Assembly: GCA_024638305.1 (NCBI GenBank)
Contig: JAHEKN010000009.1
Span: 1-47,585, forward strand
Length of the DNA: 47,585 nt
Source of the DNA: Gemmatimonadota bacterium
Lineage (GTDB): Bacteria > Gemmatimonadota > Gemmatimonadetes > Longimicrobiales > Gaopeijiaceae
Reading direction: 5' to 3'
Numbering within the stretch: the stretch's first letter is position 1; each line of letters begins with the position of its first letter. This document shows positions 19,689 to 27,872 of the stretch, piece after piece. The notes below the pieces were generated by a model. It was not told the DNA's origin, did no database searches, and was given only the letters and a program-made list of their open reading frames with translations. The position numbers and the translations under genes are program-made.

Positions 19689-21098
19689 ATGAAGGAACTC
19701 GAGTACGACATCGTCGCTATCGGAGGCGGAACCGCCGGATTGGTCTCCGCCGCGGGTGCCGCCTATCTGGGTGCCCGGGCGGCCATCGTCGAACAGACGG
19801 CGCTTGGCGGGGACTGTCTCTGGACCGGATGCGTGCCCTCCAAGGCGCTGATCGCCTCGGCGCGCGCGGCCCACGGGATGCGGTCGGCCGCTGAGCTCGG
19901 CCTGACGCCGGCGTCGCCGGAGCACGACTTCGGAGCCGTGATGGACCGAATGCGCGCTGCACGGGCGCGGGTGGCCCACCACGACGACCCGGAGCGCTTT
20001 CGCGCGATGGGCGTGGCGGTGCACGAGGGTCATGCCCGCTTCCGCGCCCCCGGGAGCCTGGAAGTCGAGGGCGTCGGCGTGATCCGATCCAAGCGCTTCG
20101 TGGTGGCCACGGGCGCGGAGCCGTGGGCCCCGCCGATTCCGGGACTCCGGGACGCGGGGTTCCTCACGAACGTCACCCTGTTCGACACCAACGCGCGGCC
20201 CGATTCCTTGCTCGTGTTCGGAGGCGGGCCCATCGGGCTCGAGCTGGCGCAGGTGTATTCGCGGCTGGGCTCCGAGGTCACCGTGCTCGAGCTACTGCCA
20301 CGGGTCCTGCCCAAGGAGGACGAGGACGTGGCCGGGCTCGTGGCCGAAGCCCTAGCGAGCGAGGGGCTCACGATCGTGACCGGCGCCGAGGTGGTCCGTG
20401 TCGAAACCGTGTCCGGCCGCAAGGTGGCGCATACGAAGGACGGGCGCGCCTTCACCGCCGACGAGATCCTGGTGGCCACCGGGCGGCGCCCCAACACGCA
20501 CGACCTCGGCCTGGACACCGTGGGAGTAGAGGTCGACAAGGGGATCGTCACTGACGACACCTTGAGGACCACCGCGAAGGGCGTGTGGGCCGCAGGCGAC
20601 GTGGTCGGCGGCCTTCAGTTCACCCACGTCGCGGATTATCAGGCCAAGATCGTGCTCCAGAACGCGCTGCTGCCGCTCCGCAAGAAGGTGGACTATGCGG
20701 CCGTCCCCTGGGTCACCTACACCGACCCCGAGATCGGACACGTGGGGCTGTCCGAGGAGGAGGCCGGAGCGCGGGGAGCCACCACGTACCGTTACGACTT
20801 CTCGGACCTCGATCGCTCGATCGCCGACGGGGAGACCGCCGGACTCGTGAAGATCTCGGCCGACGGGAAGGGCCGCATCCTGGGCGCGACCGTGGTGGGC
20901 GCGGCGGCCGGTGAGCTGCTGACGCCCCTCACCCTCGCCATTACCCACGGCCTCACGCTACCCAAGATCGCTGGCACCATCTTCCCCTATCCGACAAAGG
21001 TGGAGGGAGTCAAGCGGGCTGCCGACGCGTTCCAGCGGGAGCGGCTCGAAGGCCTCGGTGGCCGGCTCCTCAAGAGGGTCGTCAAGTGGCTGGCGTGA
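19689..21098 (+). CDS. Flavin-dependent pyridine nucleotide-disulfide oxidoreductase (mercuric reductase-like)
   Basis: A 469-residue class I disulfide reductase. The FAD loop IGGGTAGLVSA (11-21), the redox-active CLWTGC (Cys43 and Cys48), the NAD(P) loop GGGPIGLELAQ and the second FAD motif GVWAAGDVVGG are intact. The C-terminal His-Glu pair of lipoamide dehydrogenase and glutathione reductase (HPT..SE) is replaced by YPTKVEG with Tyr434. There is no heavy-metal domain and no C-terminal Cys pair, so it is neither a standard MerA nor Lpd. The family commonly neighbours TVP38 proteins, as here; the next gene overlaps it by 13 bp. The physiological substrate is unknown. Confidence 0.88.
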   Translation: MKELEYDIVAIGGGTAGLVSAAGAAYLGARAAIVEQTALGGDCLWTGCVPSKALIASARAAHGMRSAAELGLTPASPEHDFGAVMDRMRAARARVAHHDDPERFRAMGVAVHEGHARFRAPGSLEVEGVGVIRSKRFVVATGAEPWAPPIPGLRDAGFLTNVTLFDTNARPDSLLVFGGGPIGLELAQVYSRLGSEVTVLELLPRVLPKEDEDVAGLVAEALASEGLTIVTGAEVVRVETVSGRKVAHTKDGRAFTADEILVATGRRPNTHDLGLDTVGVEVDKGIVTDDTLRTTAKGVWAAGDVVGGLQFTHVADYQAKIVLQNALLPLRKKVDYAAVPWVTYTDPEIGHVGLSEEEAGARGATTYRYDFSDLDRSIADGETAGLVKISADGKGRILGATVVGAAAGELLTPLTLAITHGLTLPKIAGTIFPYPTKVEGVKRAADAFQRERLEGLGGRLLKRVVKWLA

Positions 21099-22633
21099 GA
21101 GAAGAGGGCGGAACTGGTGGATTGATCCGCCTGGTTGCGCTGGCCGCGATCCTCCTGGGCGCGTTCGCCGTGGTCCGCCTGACGCCGCTCGGCGATTACT
21201 TCACTCGGGAAGGGGCACTCGCCGGGATCGAGGCGCTCCGGGGCTCGTCCTGGGCTCCGCTGGTGTTCATCGCCGTCTACAGCACGGCGACCGCCTTGGC
21301 CGTTCCTGGCACGGTGCTCACGCTGGCGGGAGGGGCGTTGTTCGGAACGGCGCTGGGCACGCTCTTCAACTGGATCGGCGCCAACATCGGTGCCAACATC
21401 GCCTATTGGATGTCCCGGAAGCTCGGACGGGACGGGGTCCAGCGACTTCTGGGACACCGCGCCGCGGGGCTCGATCGGGTCACCCGGGACCACGGCTTCA
21501 AGGGACTCCTGACGCTCCGCCTCATTCCGCTGGTCCCGTTCAACGCGCTCAACTTCGGGTCCGGCCTCACCGGGATTTCCGGCAGATCCTATGCGCTGGC
21601 GACGGCCGTGGGGATTCTCCCCGGCACGGCCGTGTATACTTTCTTTGCGGACTCGCTCCTACAGGGGTCCCAGGAGGCTTCGCGCGAAGCGTGGATCCGG
21701 GTCCTGGTGGCCGGCCTCCTCCTCGTGGCTCTCAGCCTGCTCCCGACGATGTACAAACGCTTCCGCAAGGTGCCCACCGGAGCCGCACTCCTCCTCAGCG
21801 TGCTTCTCCCACTGACCGCATGCGGCGCTGAGGCGGCGGCCGGAGACCCGCCCGCGGTAGCCGGGTCTGCAGAAGGCTCCTCCGAGGCGCCCCCCCACGT
21901 GGACTCGATCCCGGGGCACGCGGCCTTCTCCGAGGTGCTCGGCCGCGTCGTCGAGAGCGGCCGCGTCGATTACGCGCGGCTCCTCGGCGACCGCTCGGGC
22001 CTGGACGCCTACTTACGACTCCTGGGAGCCGTTCCGGAGCCGGTCCTGGCGACGGCCAGCCGAGAGGACCGACTCGCGTTCTGGATCAACGCATACAACG
22101 CCTGCATGCTCAAGCGCGTGCTGGACCACTACCCCATCGAGTCGGCGACGGGTCTCATCGGCAGGGTACGCGGCGCCGTGGCCGGCTATCCGGACAACTC
22201 GGTCCAGCAGATCCCTGACGTGTTCACGGGGACACATTGCCGGATCGCGGGGGTGGAGCGCTCCCAGGACCAGATCGAGCACGAGATCCTGCGCCCGATG
22301 GGCGAGCCCCGGATCCACTTCGTCATCAATTGCGCGGCGCTGAGCTGTCCCGAGCTCGGCCCCGAAGCGTTCGAGGGCGCCACCCTGCACGTACAGCTCG
22401 ACGACGCCGTTCGGGCATTCATGGCCGACCCCCGCCACTTCCGCGTCGAGGGTGGCACGCTCACCGTGAACAAGGTGCTCGACTGGTTCGGTGAGGATTT
22501 CGGCGGCAGGACGGGGGTACGCGAGTTCTTCGCGGAACATGCCTCGGGGGACCAGGCGGCCACGCTCCGGAACGCGAGCACGAGGGTCGAGTTCTTCGAC
22601 TACGATTGGACACTGAACGACACGGACGCTTGA
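21086..22633 (+). CDS. TVP38/TMEM64-DUF547 fusion protein
   Basis: 515 residues in two parts. Residues 1-220 form a TVP38/TMEM64 (DedA-like) membrane domain with several helices and the family's GALFGTALGTLFNWIGANIG and RLIPLVPFNALNFGSGLT segments. Residues from about 275 form a DUF547 domain (REDRLAFWINAYNACML, HFVINCAALSCPEL, TLTVNKVLDWFGEDFG). The joint, 222-246, reads like a complete lipoprotein signal: MYKRFRK, a hydrophobic stretch, then LPLTAC. An internal ATG at 21749 could start a separate DUF547 lipoprotein but lacks a ribosome binding site. The C-terminal domain would lie in the periplasm. It overlaps both neighbours, so one operon is likely. Confidence 0.88.
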   Translation: MAGVREEGGTGGLIRLVALAAILLGAFAVVRLTPLGDYFTREGALAGIEALRGSSWAPLVFIAVYSTATALAVPGTVLTLAGGALFGTALGTLFNWIGANIGANIAYWMSRKLGRDGVQRLLGHRAAGLDRVTRDHGFKGLLTLRLIPLVPFNALNFGSGLTGISGRSYALATAVGILPGTAVYTFFADSLLQGSQEASREAWIRVLVAGLLLVALSLLPTMYKRFRKVPTGAALLLSVLLPLTACGAEAAAGDPPAVAGSAEGSSEAPPHVDSIPGHAAFSEVLGRVVESGRVDYARLLGDRSGLDAYLRLLGAVPEPVLATASREDRLAFWINAYNACMLKRVLDHYPIESATGLIGRVRGAVAGYPDNSVQQIPDVFTGTHCRIAGVERSQDQIEHEILRPMGEPRIHFVINCAALSCPELGPEAFEGATLHVQLDDAVRAFMADPRHFRVEGGTLTVNKVLDWFGEDFGGRTGVREFFAEHASGDQAATLRNASTRVEFFDYDWTLNDTDA

Positions 22634-23952
22634 CGGAAGACCCGGCCGGGACCGACGGGTCGCGACCCGAGCTCGGAATCGTGATCCCCACCCTGAATGA
22701 AGCGTCCTTCCTCCCCGCTCTTCTGGAGGACCTACGGGCGCTTCCGTGGCCTCACCGAACGGTGCTCGCGGACGGCGGATCGACCGACACCACCGCGCCG
22801 CTGGCGCGGGCGCGTGGGATCCGCGTCGTCGATGCGCCCCGTGGGCGGGCACGGCAGATGAACGCGGGAGCGACCGCTCTCGATGCGCCCTGGCTCCTGT
22901 TCATCCATGCCGACAGCAGGCTGCCGGCTGAAGCGGGAGCGGCGCTCGCGGCATTCCTCGATTCGGGCCCACCCCCGGACTTGGGAGCCCACTTCGCGTT
23001 CAAGCTCGACGGGCGTGGGCTGGGCTGGCGACTGCTCGAAGTCGGCCAGCGCGTTCGTCAGCGAGTCCTTGGGCTGGTCTACGGTGACCAGGGGCTGGTC
23101 GTCTCGCGGGCGGCGTTCGAGGCGGTCGGTGGGTTCCCGGACGTTCCCGTGCTGGAGGACGTGGCGATGGTGGAGCGGCTCCGCGACGGCGGTCGCCTGG
23201 TCGAGCTCCCGGCGGCGATTCACACGAGCCCCCGGAGATACCGACGCGAGGGTCCCCTGAGGGCGTGGCTGCGCAACGCCACCCTGATCGGCCGCTACCT
23301 GACCGGCACACCTCCGGAGCGACTGGCCGACTGGTACGAGCCCTCCACACCGGATCGGGCGGACCGCGTCCTCCTGGTGTTCGCGAAGGCGCCGGTGCCG
23401 GGACGCGTGAAGACGCGTATGGCGGCAGAGCTCGGCGCCCCGGAGGCGGCGCGCATCTATCGGCGCTTGGGTCGGCTCACTGCCGACAAGGTCCGGGGTG
23501 GACCGTACCGGACCGTCGTGTGCTACGATCCGCCGGGGGAACAGGACCTCGTGGCCGGGTGGCTAGGACGGGAGGCTCTGGAGTTCTGGCCCCAGGTGGA
23601 GGGTGGACTGGGCGCCCGTTTGACCTCCGCCTTCGACACGGCCTTCCGGAGCGCGTCCCGAGTGTGCGTGATCGGAACGGACGCCCCCGACGTGAATGCC
23701 GAGCTGGTCCTGGCCGCATTCGACGCCCTCGATTCGTCGGACGTGGTCATGGGTCCGGCGGAGGACGGCGGGTACTACCTGCTCGGGCTGAGGGCGCACC
23801 GCCCCGAACTGTTCGCGGACGTGCCATGGAGCACTTCACGGGTCGCGGAGCACACCGAAAGGCTGGCGGCGGCGGCCGGACTGGACGTGGCCAAGCTGCC
23901 GGTTCTGGCCGACGTGGACTACGCCCGCGACGTCCCCGATTCCGTGCGCTGA
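22630..23952 (+). CDS. Fused glycosyltransferase (TIGR04283 type) and DUF2064 transferase (TIGR04282 type)
   Basis: About 440 residues from the TTG at 22630, which overlaps the upstream stop as TTGA; a TTG at 22606 is the alternative. The N-terminal half is a GT2-fold transferase: LGIVIPTLNEASFLPALL, LADGGSTDTT, RGRARQMNAGA, FIHADSRLP and YGDQGLVVSR. The C-terminal half is a DUF2064 / nucleotidyltransferase-like domain with LVFAKAPVPGRVKTRMA, VIGTDAPDV and GPAEDGGYYLLGLR. Both families are annotated as arsenosugar-biosynthesis transferases from their genomic association, and they are often separate genes. No ArsM or radical SAM ArsS is in this window, so the arsenic link is inference. Confidence 0.88.
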   Translation: MTEDPAGTDGSRPELGIVIPTLNEASFLPALLEDLRALPWPHRTVLADGGSTDTTAPLARARGIRVVDAPRGRARQMNAGATALDAPWLLFIHADSRLPAEAGAALAAFLDSGPPPDLGAHFAFKLDGRGLGWRLLEVGQRVRQRVLGLVYGDQGLVVSRAAFEAVGGFPDVPVLEDVAMVERLRDGGRLVELPAAIHTSPRRYRREGPLRAWLRNATLIGRYLTGTPPERLADWYEPSTPDRADRVLLVFAKAPVPGRVKTRMAAELGAPEAARIYRRLGRLTADKVRGGPYRTVVCYDPPGEQDLVAGWLGREALEFWPQVEGGLGARLTSAFDTAFRSASRVCVIGTDAPDVNAELVLAAFDALDSSDVVMGPAEDGGYYLLGLRAHRPELFADVPWSTSRVAEHTERLAAAAGLDVAKLPVLADVDYARDVPDSVR

Positions 23953-24009
23953 CCCGGCCCGTGGGCCGCGAGCGGAGAATGCGGCAAATCTCTTGCAGGG
24001 GAGGCCGGC

Positions 24010-24474
24010 GTGAGCAATATCGCCAAGCGGGCCACCCAGCCTCCCACCGCCCCCCTGCGGGTCTCGCGCACCGAGTGCGCTGAGCGTCTTCGGTTCCAGG
24101 ACTTCGAGTACGAGTCCTTCCCCGACGGGCGCTGTCGGGCCGGTGTGCGGCTGAAAGGGTCCGAGGGTAACGAGTTCGTTGGCCGCTCCGACGGGACCCA
24201 GACCCTCGAGGGTCGACTGCGTAGCGGAGCCCGCGCCGCACTCTCGGCGGCGGAGTCCGCTACTGAGGGTCAGATCCGCCTGGACCTCCTCGGCGTCAAG
24301 GCGCTGCGGGCGTTCGACGAGTGGATCGTGATCGTCTCGGTGAGAGGCCGGACGGATTCGGAATCCTACCGACTGCTCGGATCGTTCGCGACATCGGAGG
24401 ACCAGGCCGCACGGGGTGCGGCCCTGGCTGTGGTCGACGCCACCAACCGAATCCTCGAACGGTACCTGAGCTAG
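24010..24474 (+). CDS. Hypothetical protein, 154 residues
   Basis: Starts GTG at 24010 with a strong GGGGAGG ribosome binding site 5 nt upstream, which supports a real gene. No signal peptide. The first 25 residues look disordered; the rest has alternating strands and helices (FQDFEYESFPDGRCRAGVRL, IRLDLLGVKALRAFDEWIVIVSV, AARGAALAVVDATNRILERYL). It is a compact soluble alpha/beta protein without recognisable catalytic residues. It lies 57 bp after the glycosyltransferase fusion on the same strand and could be co-transcribed. I do not recognise a named family. Confidence 0.65.
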   Translation: MSNIAKRATQPPTAPLRVSRTECAERLRFQDFEYESFPDGRCRAGVRLKGSEGNEFVGRSDGTQTLEGRLRSGARAALSAAESATEGQIRLDLLGVKALRAFDEWIVIVSVRGRTDSESYRLLGSFATSEDQAARGAALAVVDATNRILERYLS

Positions 24475-24482
24475 GACGACAA

Positions 24483-24523
24483 GTCGGCTAGCTGGAGGGG
24501 CTCAGGCCCCTCCCGCACCCGAC
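24483..24523 (+). terminator. Hairpin after the 154-residue gene
   Basis: GGAGGGGC / GCCCCTCC stem (24494-24512) inside an outer GTCGG / CCGAC pair (24483-24487 and 24519-24523), beginning about 9 bp after the stop codon. No T-run follows, so its efficiency as an intrinsic terminator is doubtful. Confidence 0.35.
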
Positions 24524-24571
24524 TCCGGGGTACCCGCGTCCTGAATCCTGGTGTGCGTCCCCCCACACAAG

Positions 24572-24602
24572 CGAAAAGGCCCGCCCCTTTCGGGACGGGC
24601 CT
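24572..24602 (-). terminator. Intrinsic terminator of the outer-membrane-type gene
   Basis: On the minus strand AGGCCCGTCCC-GAAA-GGGGCGGGCCT forms a strong hairpin whose 3' arm runs straight into TTTTCG. It lies 30-60 bp beyond the stop at 24631. On the plus strand there is no T-run, so it acts on the minus-strand gene. Confidence 0.75.
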
Positions 24603-24630
24603 CCGCTCTACGCTCACGCGCGGTACCAGG

Positions 24631-26073
24631 TCAGAGGTCGCCTCGCGTCCTCTGCAGTCCGGTCTCGTACGGCTGCCACACACCCGGTCGGACCGGGATG
24701 TAGAGCCGCGTGTACGGCGTGCTCGCCGAACGATCCGCGAAAAGCGGAACGCCGTTGAACTCACCCACGCGCACGATGTCGGCGCAGGACAGCCGCGCCT
24801 CGTTACCGGAGCGGGAGTAGGTGCGGCGCTCGAACGTGATCGCCGTGTCGTTCTCGTACCAGGGAGCGCCCGCGGCATACGTGCCCGCGAACACCACACC
24901 CGGCCTCAGGTCGCCGATCCGCACCCGGGCGGCGCCCACGAGCGTATCGCCCTGAGCGGTCACCAGCACCGTCTCCGACTGGCCGGTGGCCAGACAGATC
25001 TGCACCGGCGTACCGGTCGGGAGCGGCGGGGCCACCGTGCGCTCGACCACGACCGTGTCGGGCGGCGGCGCCGGCAGCACGATCGTATCCGGCCCGATGC
25101 GCTCGATCAGCCCCGGACGACAGAGCCCGCCCTCGTTCGGGCAAAGCGCGATCGACCCGAGGATGCCGAACTTCTTGCTCCGGTACGTCGAGATGTCCTC
25201 GGCGTAGTTGGCCCCGAGCAGGAAGCCACCCACCCGGATGCCGCCGAAGTCGAGCTGGGCGCCCAGGTTGATGTCGAACCCGTTCCACTCTCCGATCAGG
25301 TTGAGGATCGAGTTGTCCCCCACCTCCATGTGCAGCGCCGACCCGAAGAACCAGCCCTCGGAGTCCGCGAACTGATACCAGGCGAGCTGGTCCCCCTCGC
25401 TGAACGCGCCCCGGCCCCATCCGACCGACAGCGTGAGGTCGTGCTCCGGGAAGATGTCGCTTTCGAACCCGCGCAGCATGGCGGTCGCCACGCCGTAGGG
25501 CGTGGCCGTGGTGCTCACGTCGTCGCGGCCGGTGCCGTAGTCCTCGTAGAGCCGGGCGTCCGGATGCCCGAGTCGCGAGGGCTGGTAGCTCCGGTTGCCC
25601 GCGGCCCCATCGTACGAGGGCGCGCTCACCACCCGCAGCCCACCCGCCAGGCCGATCCCCTGGGTCTCGGGGCGAATGAGGGCCACACGCCCGAATCCGC
25701 CGATCATCGTCCCACCGGCCGACCCGTCCGAGAAGTTCTGGAACGTGGCGCCCAACTCGACCCTATCGAAGAGACCGATGGTCACGGACGCATCGGACAG
25801 CCACTTCTCGTAGGCTTCCCCGAAGCCGATGATGTCGCCCGCAGCATTCGTGCTGGGTTCCCGGGAAATGCTGACCGGGAATCCGGAATACGTGCCGACG
25901 ATGGACATGTGGGGAAGCACACTGGCGACCGGAACGTCCCAGAGCCCAGAACCGTAGCGTAGCGTGCTGGGCATCTTGGTGTTCTGTGCGGCAGCCTCGA
26001 CGGCTCCGCCAGCGACCAGCGCCAGTGCGACGCCGAGAGAAAGCCACCCGGTCCTTGCCCGAGCGTGATTCAT
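24631..26073 (-). CDS. Putative outer-membrane protein with a C-terminal proline-linked domain
   Basis: 480 residues from the ATG at 26073 (GGAGG upstream), giving a signal peptide that ends GGAVEAAAQ. Residues about 35-310 look like a transmembrane beta-barrel with strands such as SVTIGLFDRVELGATFQNF, GGFGRVALIRPE, HDLTLSVGWGRGAF and LNLIGEWNGFDINLGAQLD. A proline-rich link (VLPAPPPDTVVVERTVAPPLPTG split by strands) leads to a soluble domain of about 130 residues with two Cys, containing GDTLVGAARVRIGDLRPG. The function is unknown; a structural or anchoring role is possible. It has its own terminator and, possibly, a sigma54 promoter. Confidence 0.75.
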   Translation of the reverse strand: MNHARARTGWLSLGVALALVAGGAVEAAAQNTKMPSTLRYGSGLWDVPVASVLPHMSIVGTYSGFPVSISREPSTNAAGDIIGFGEAYEKWLSDASVTIGLFDRVELGATFQNFSDGSAGGTMIGGFGRVALIRPETQGIGLAGGLRVVSAPSYDGAAGNRSYQPSRLGHPDARLYEDYGTGRDDVSTTATPYGVATAMLRGFESDIFPEHDLTLSVGWGRGAFSEGDQLAWYQFADSEGWFFGSALHMEVGDNSILNLIGEWNGFDINLGAQLDFGGIRVGGFLLGANYAEDISTYRSKKFGILGSIALCPNEGGLCRPGLIERIGPDTIVLPAPPPDTVVVERTVAPPLPTGTPVQICLATGQSETVLVTAQGDTLVGAARVRIGDLRPGVVFAGTYAAGAPWYENDTAITFERRTYSRSGNEARLSCADIVRVGEFNGVPLFADRSASTPYTRLYIPVRPGVWQPYETGLQRTRGDL

Positions 26074-26168
26074 TTCCACCCCTCCGAATGGTGGTTCGCA
26101 GGCGTTCTGTAACCGCCTGCCAACGCTGAATTTCCGACCGCGAACACGGTCCTGAAAACTAGAGACAA

Positions 26169-26185
26169 TGCAGGAATTTTGCCAG
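26169..26185 (-). promoter_or_regulatory. Possible sigma54 promoter for the outer-membrane-type gene
   Basis: On the minus strand CTGGCAAAATTCCTGCA matches the -24/-12 consensus (YTGGCAC..N..TTGCW) at the invariant GG and GC, with correct 12-bp register. It lies about 95 bp before the ATG at 26073. No activator gene or binding sites are seen here. Confidence 0.4.
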
Positions 26186-26245
26186 TCATATGGCCCGTTC
26201 GACCCGGAGGCCCCAGGGACGTCGCCACGGCCACCTCGGAGCGTC

Positions 26246-26440
26246 TCAATTCCCGCCCCGGTCCAGGCGACCGAGCCGGCGGGCGATGTGAACCACCCAC
26301 CCCAGCACCACCAGCCAAGCGACGGCGTACGCGATGAACACGTGCCAGTATGGCCTGAGGGTCCCGCCGACCACCTGTGCCGCATCGAGCGGCGCAGCCG
26401 CTAACAGCACGAGTGCAGCGGCCAACATCCGTGCGAGCAT
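26246..26440 (-). CDS. ccmD: CcmD-like heme exporter subunit
   Basis: A 64-residue single-span protein (ATG at 26440). After a hydrophobic N terminus comes RPYWHVFIAYAVAWLVVLGWVVHIARRL, a TM helix followed by a basic patch, the size and layout of CcmD. CcmD helps release holo-CcmE from the CcmABC complex. GGAGGAG lies upstream, inside the end of ccmC, and the gene starts 2 bp after the ccmC stop. The N-terminal stretch ending PLDAAQ looks like an additional cleavable signal, which is unusual for CcmD. Confidence 0.75.
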   Translation of the reverse strand: MLARMLAAALVLLAAAPLDAAQVVGGTLRPYWHVFIAYAVAWLVVLGWVVHIARRLGRLDRGGN

Positions 26441-26442
26441 GC

Positions 26443-27192
26443 TCAAGACTCCTCCATCATGAGCCCGGAACCGTCTGGCTCGGGCGGGGCATCCGTGGGC
26501 CGGGTGCGCTCCAGGAGGCCCACACCGTAGCGAAGCGCGAACAGCGCGAAGAACACGACCGTGAAAGCCAGCAACCCCACCATCAGGGTGGCCAGCATGC
26601 GACCGTCGAGCTGGGGTCCGTCCTGCCGGAGCACGACCGGCTCCGGATGGAGCGACCGGAGCCAGTTGACGCTCACGTGGATCAGGGGGATGTCCAGAGC
26701 GCCCACGATGGCGACGATCGCCGAGAGGCGGCGGGCCTGCTCCTTGTTGGCGATCGAGGCACGTACCAGGAAGTAGCCCAGGAAGATCATCCAGAGCAGC
26801 AGCGAGAACGTGAGCCGCGGCTCCCAGGTCCAGTAGGTACCCCACGCCACCTTGGCCCAGAGCGGTCCCGCGATGAGGGCGGCGGTGAAGAAGACCATGC
26901 CGCCCTCGGCCGCCGTCTCGGCCGCCACGTCCAGACGCTCGTCGCCGAGCCAGAGGTACATGCCTCCACAGAACGCGGCGATCCCGAAGGCCATCTCACC
27001 CGCCCATGCCGCGGGCACGTGCACGTAGAAGATCCGCTGCACGATGCCCATCGACGCTTCGGTGGGCACGTAGAAGAAGACCATCCAGTGGAAGAACAGG
27101 ATCAGCGCACCGGCCACGATCCCCAGCACGACGGCCCACCGGGCCGGACCCCGCACGCTGGGCGCCGTTCTGCCCCCGGAGGTCCGGCTCAT
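26443..27192 (-). CDS. ccmC: Heme exporter / CcmE heme-loading protein CcmC
   Basis: 249 residues with about six TM helices. The heme-handling elements are present: YVHVPAAWAGE with His58, the tryptophan-rich WGTYWTWEPRLT (118-129), and a second His in LIHVSVNWLRSLH. The usual Asp of the WGxxWxWD motif is Glu here. CcmC attaches heme to apo-CcmE at the outer face of the membrane. The ATG at 27192 overlaps the ccmB stop as ATGA, and ccmD follows directly. Confidence 0.93.
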   Translation of the reverse strand: MSRTSGGRTAPSVRGPARWAVVLGIVAGALILFFHWMVFFYVPTEASMGIVQRIFYVHVPAAWAGEMAFGIAAFCGGMYLWLGDERLDVAAETAAEGGMVFFTAALIAGPLWAKVAWGTYWTWEPRLTFSLLLWMIFLGYFLVRASIANKEQARRLSAIVAIVGALDIPLIHVSVNWLRSLHPEPVVLRQDGPQLDGRMLATLMVGLLAFTVVFFALFALRYGVGLLERTRPTDAPPEPDGSGLMMEES

Positions 27193-27872
27193 CCGTCGTC
27201 CACCGCGAAGCGGAAGAGCACCGCGCCGCTCCCGAGCGCGACGAGCGCGTACGCAGCCAGCAGCCGCAGAGGTCCCGCCACCTGATCGGCGCCGAGGCCG
27301 GCGAGCAGCCGAGACGTCGAGGTCGCTCCGAACACGATCACGGGCACCAGGACCGGAAAGAGGAGGACGGGCAGGAGCGTGGCTCCCATGGACGACCGAA
27401 CGGTGACCGCCGCGAACAACGTTCCCGTTCCCACGAACCCGATTGCCCCCAGAGTGAGGGACGACCAAAACATGAGCGGGCTGCGGCCGAGGTCGAGCCC
27501 GAAGAACAGGGTGAACGCGAAGACCAGAAGTACGAGCGTCACCAGCACCAGGAGAAGATTGGAGACCACCTTGGCCAGGTAAAGGGCGTCCCGGGCTACG
27601 GGGGCCAGCAGCACACCGGCGAAGGCGCCGTTCTCCTCCTCCAGCTCGAACGTGCGGCCGATCCCCAACGTGCCCGCGAACACGATCGTGATCCAGATGA
27701 GGGTGGAAGCCAGGTCCTGGGGTCGTGCCCCAGTCGGCGCGAGCGCGTAGTTGAACAAGATGCCGGCCAGGACCGCGAACCCGCCCATGGCCGCCACGCG
27801 CTGCCCGGTCCTGAGCTCGACCGTGACGTCCTTCCAGACCATCGCGGCGAAGGGCCGCCACCAACTGCTCAC
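27189..27872 (-). CDS. ccmB: Heme exporter permease CcmB
   Basis: 227 residues, GTG at 27872 overlapping the ccmA stop as GTGA. About six TM segments follow an amphipathic N terminus (MVWKDVTVELRTGQRV). The CcmB fingerprint is visible in FELEEENGAFAGVLLAPV and ALYLAKVVSNLLL. It forms the CcmAB ABC-type complex that drives release of heme-loaded CcmE rather than simple heme export. Confidence 0.93.
   Translation of the reverse strand: MSSWWRPFAAMVWKDVTVELRTGQRVAAMGGFAVLAGILFNYALAPTGARPQDLASTLIWITIVFAGTLGIGRTFELEEENGAFAGVLLAPVARDALYLAKVVSNLLLVLVTLVLLVFAFTLFFGLDLGRSPLMFWSSLTLGAIGFVGTGTLFAAVTVRSSMGATLLPVLLFPVLVPVIVFGATSTSRLLAGLGADQVAGPLRLLAAYALVALGSGAVLFRFAVDDG

Noticed and set aside
19689..21098. 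Naming the reductase merA or lpd
   Set aside because: It lacks the heavy-metal domain, the C-terminal Cys pair of MerA and the His-Glu pair of Lpd.
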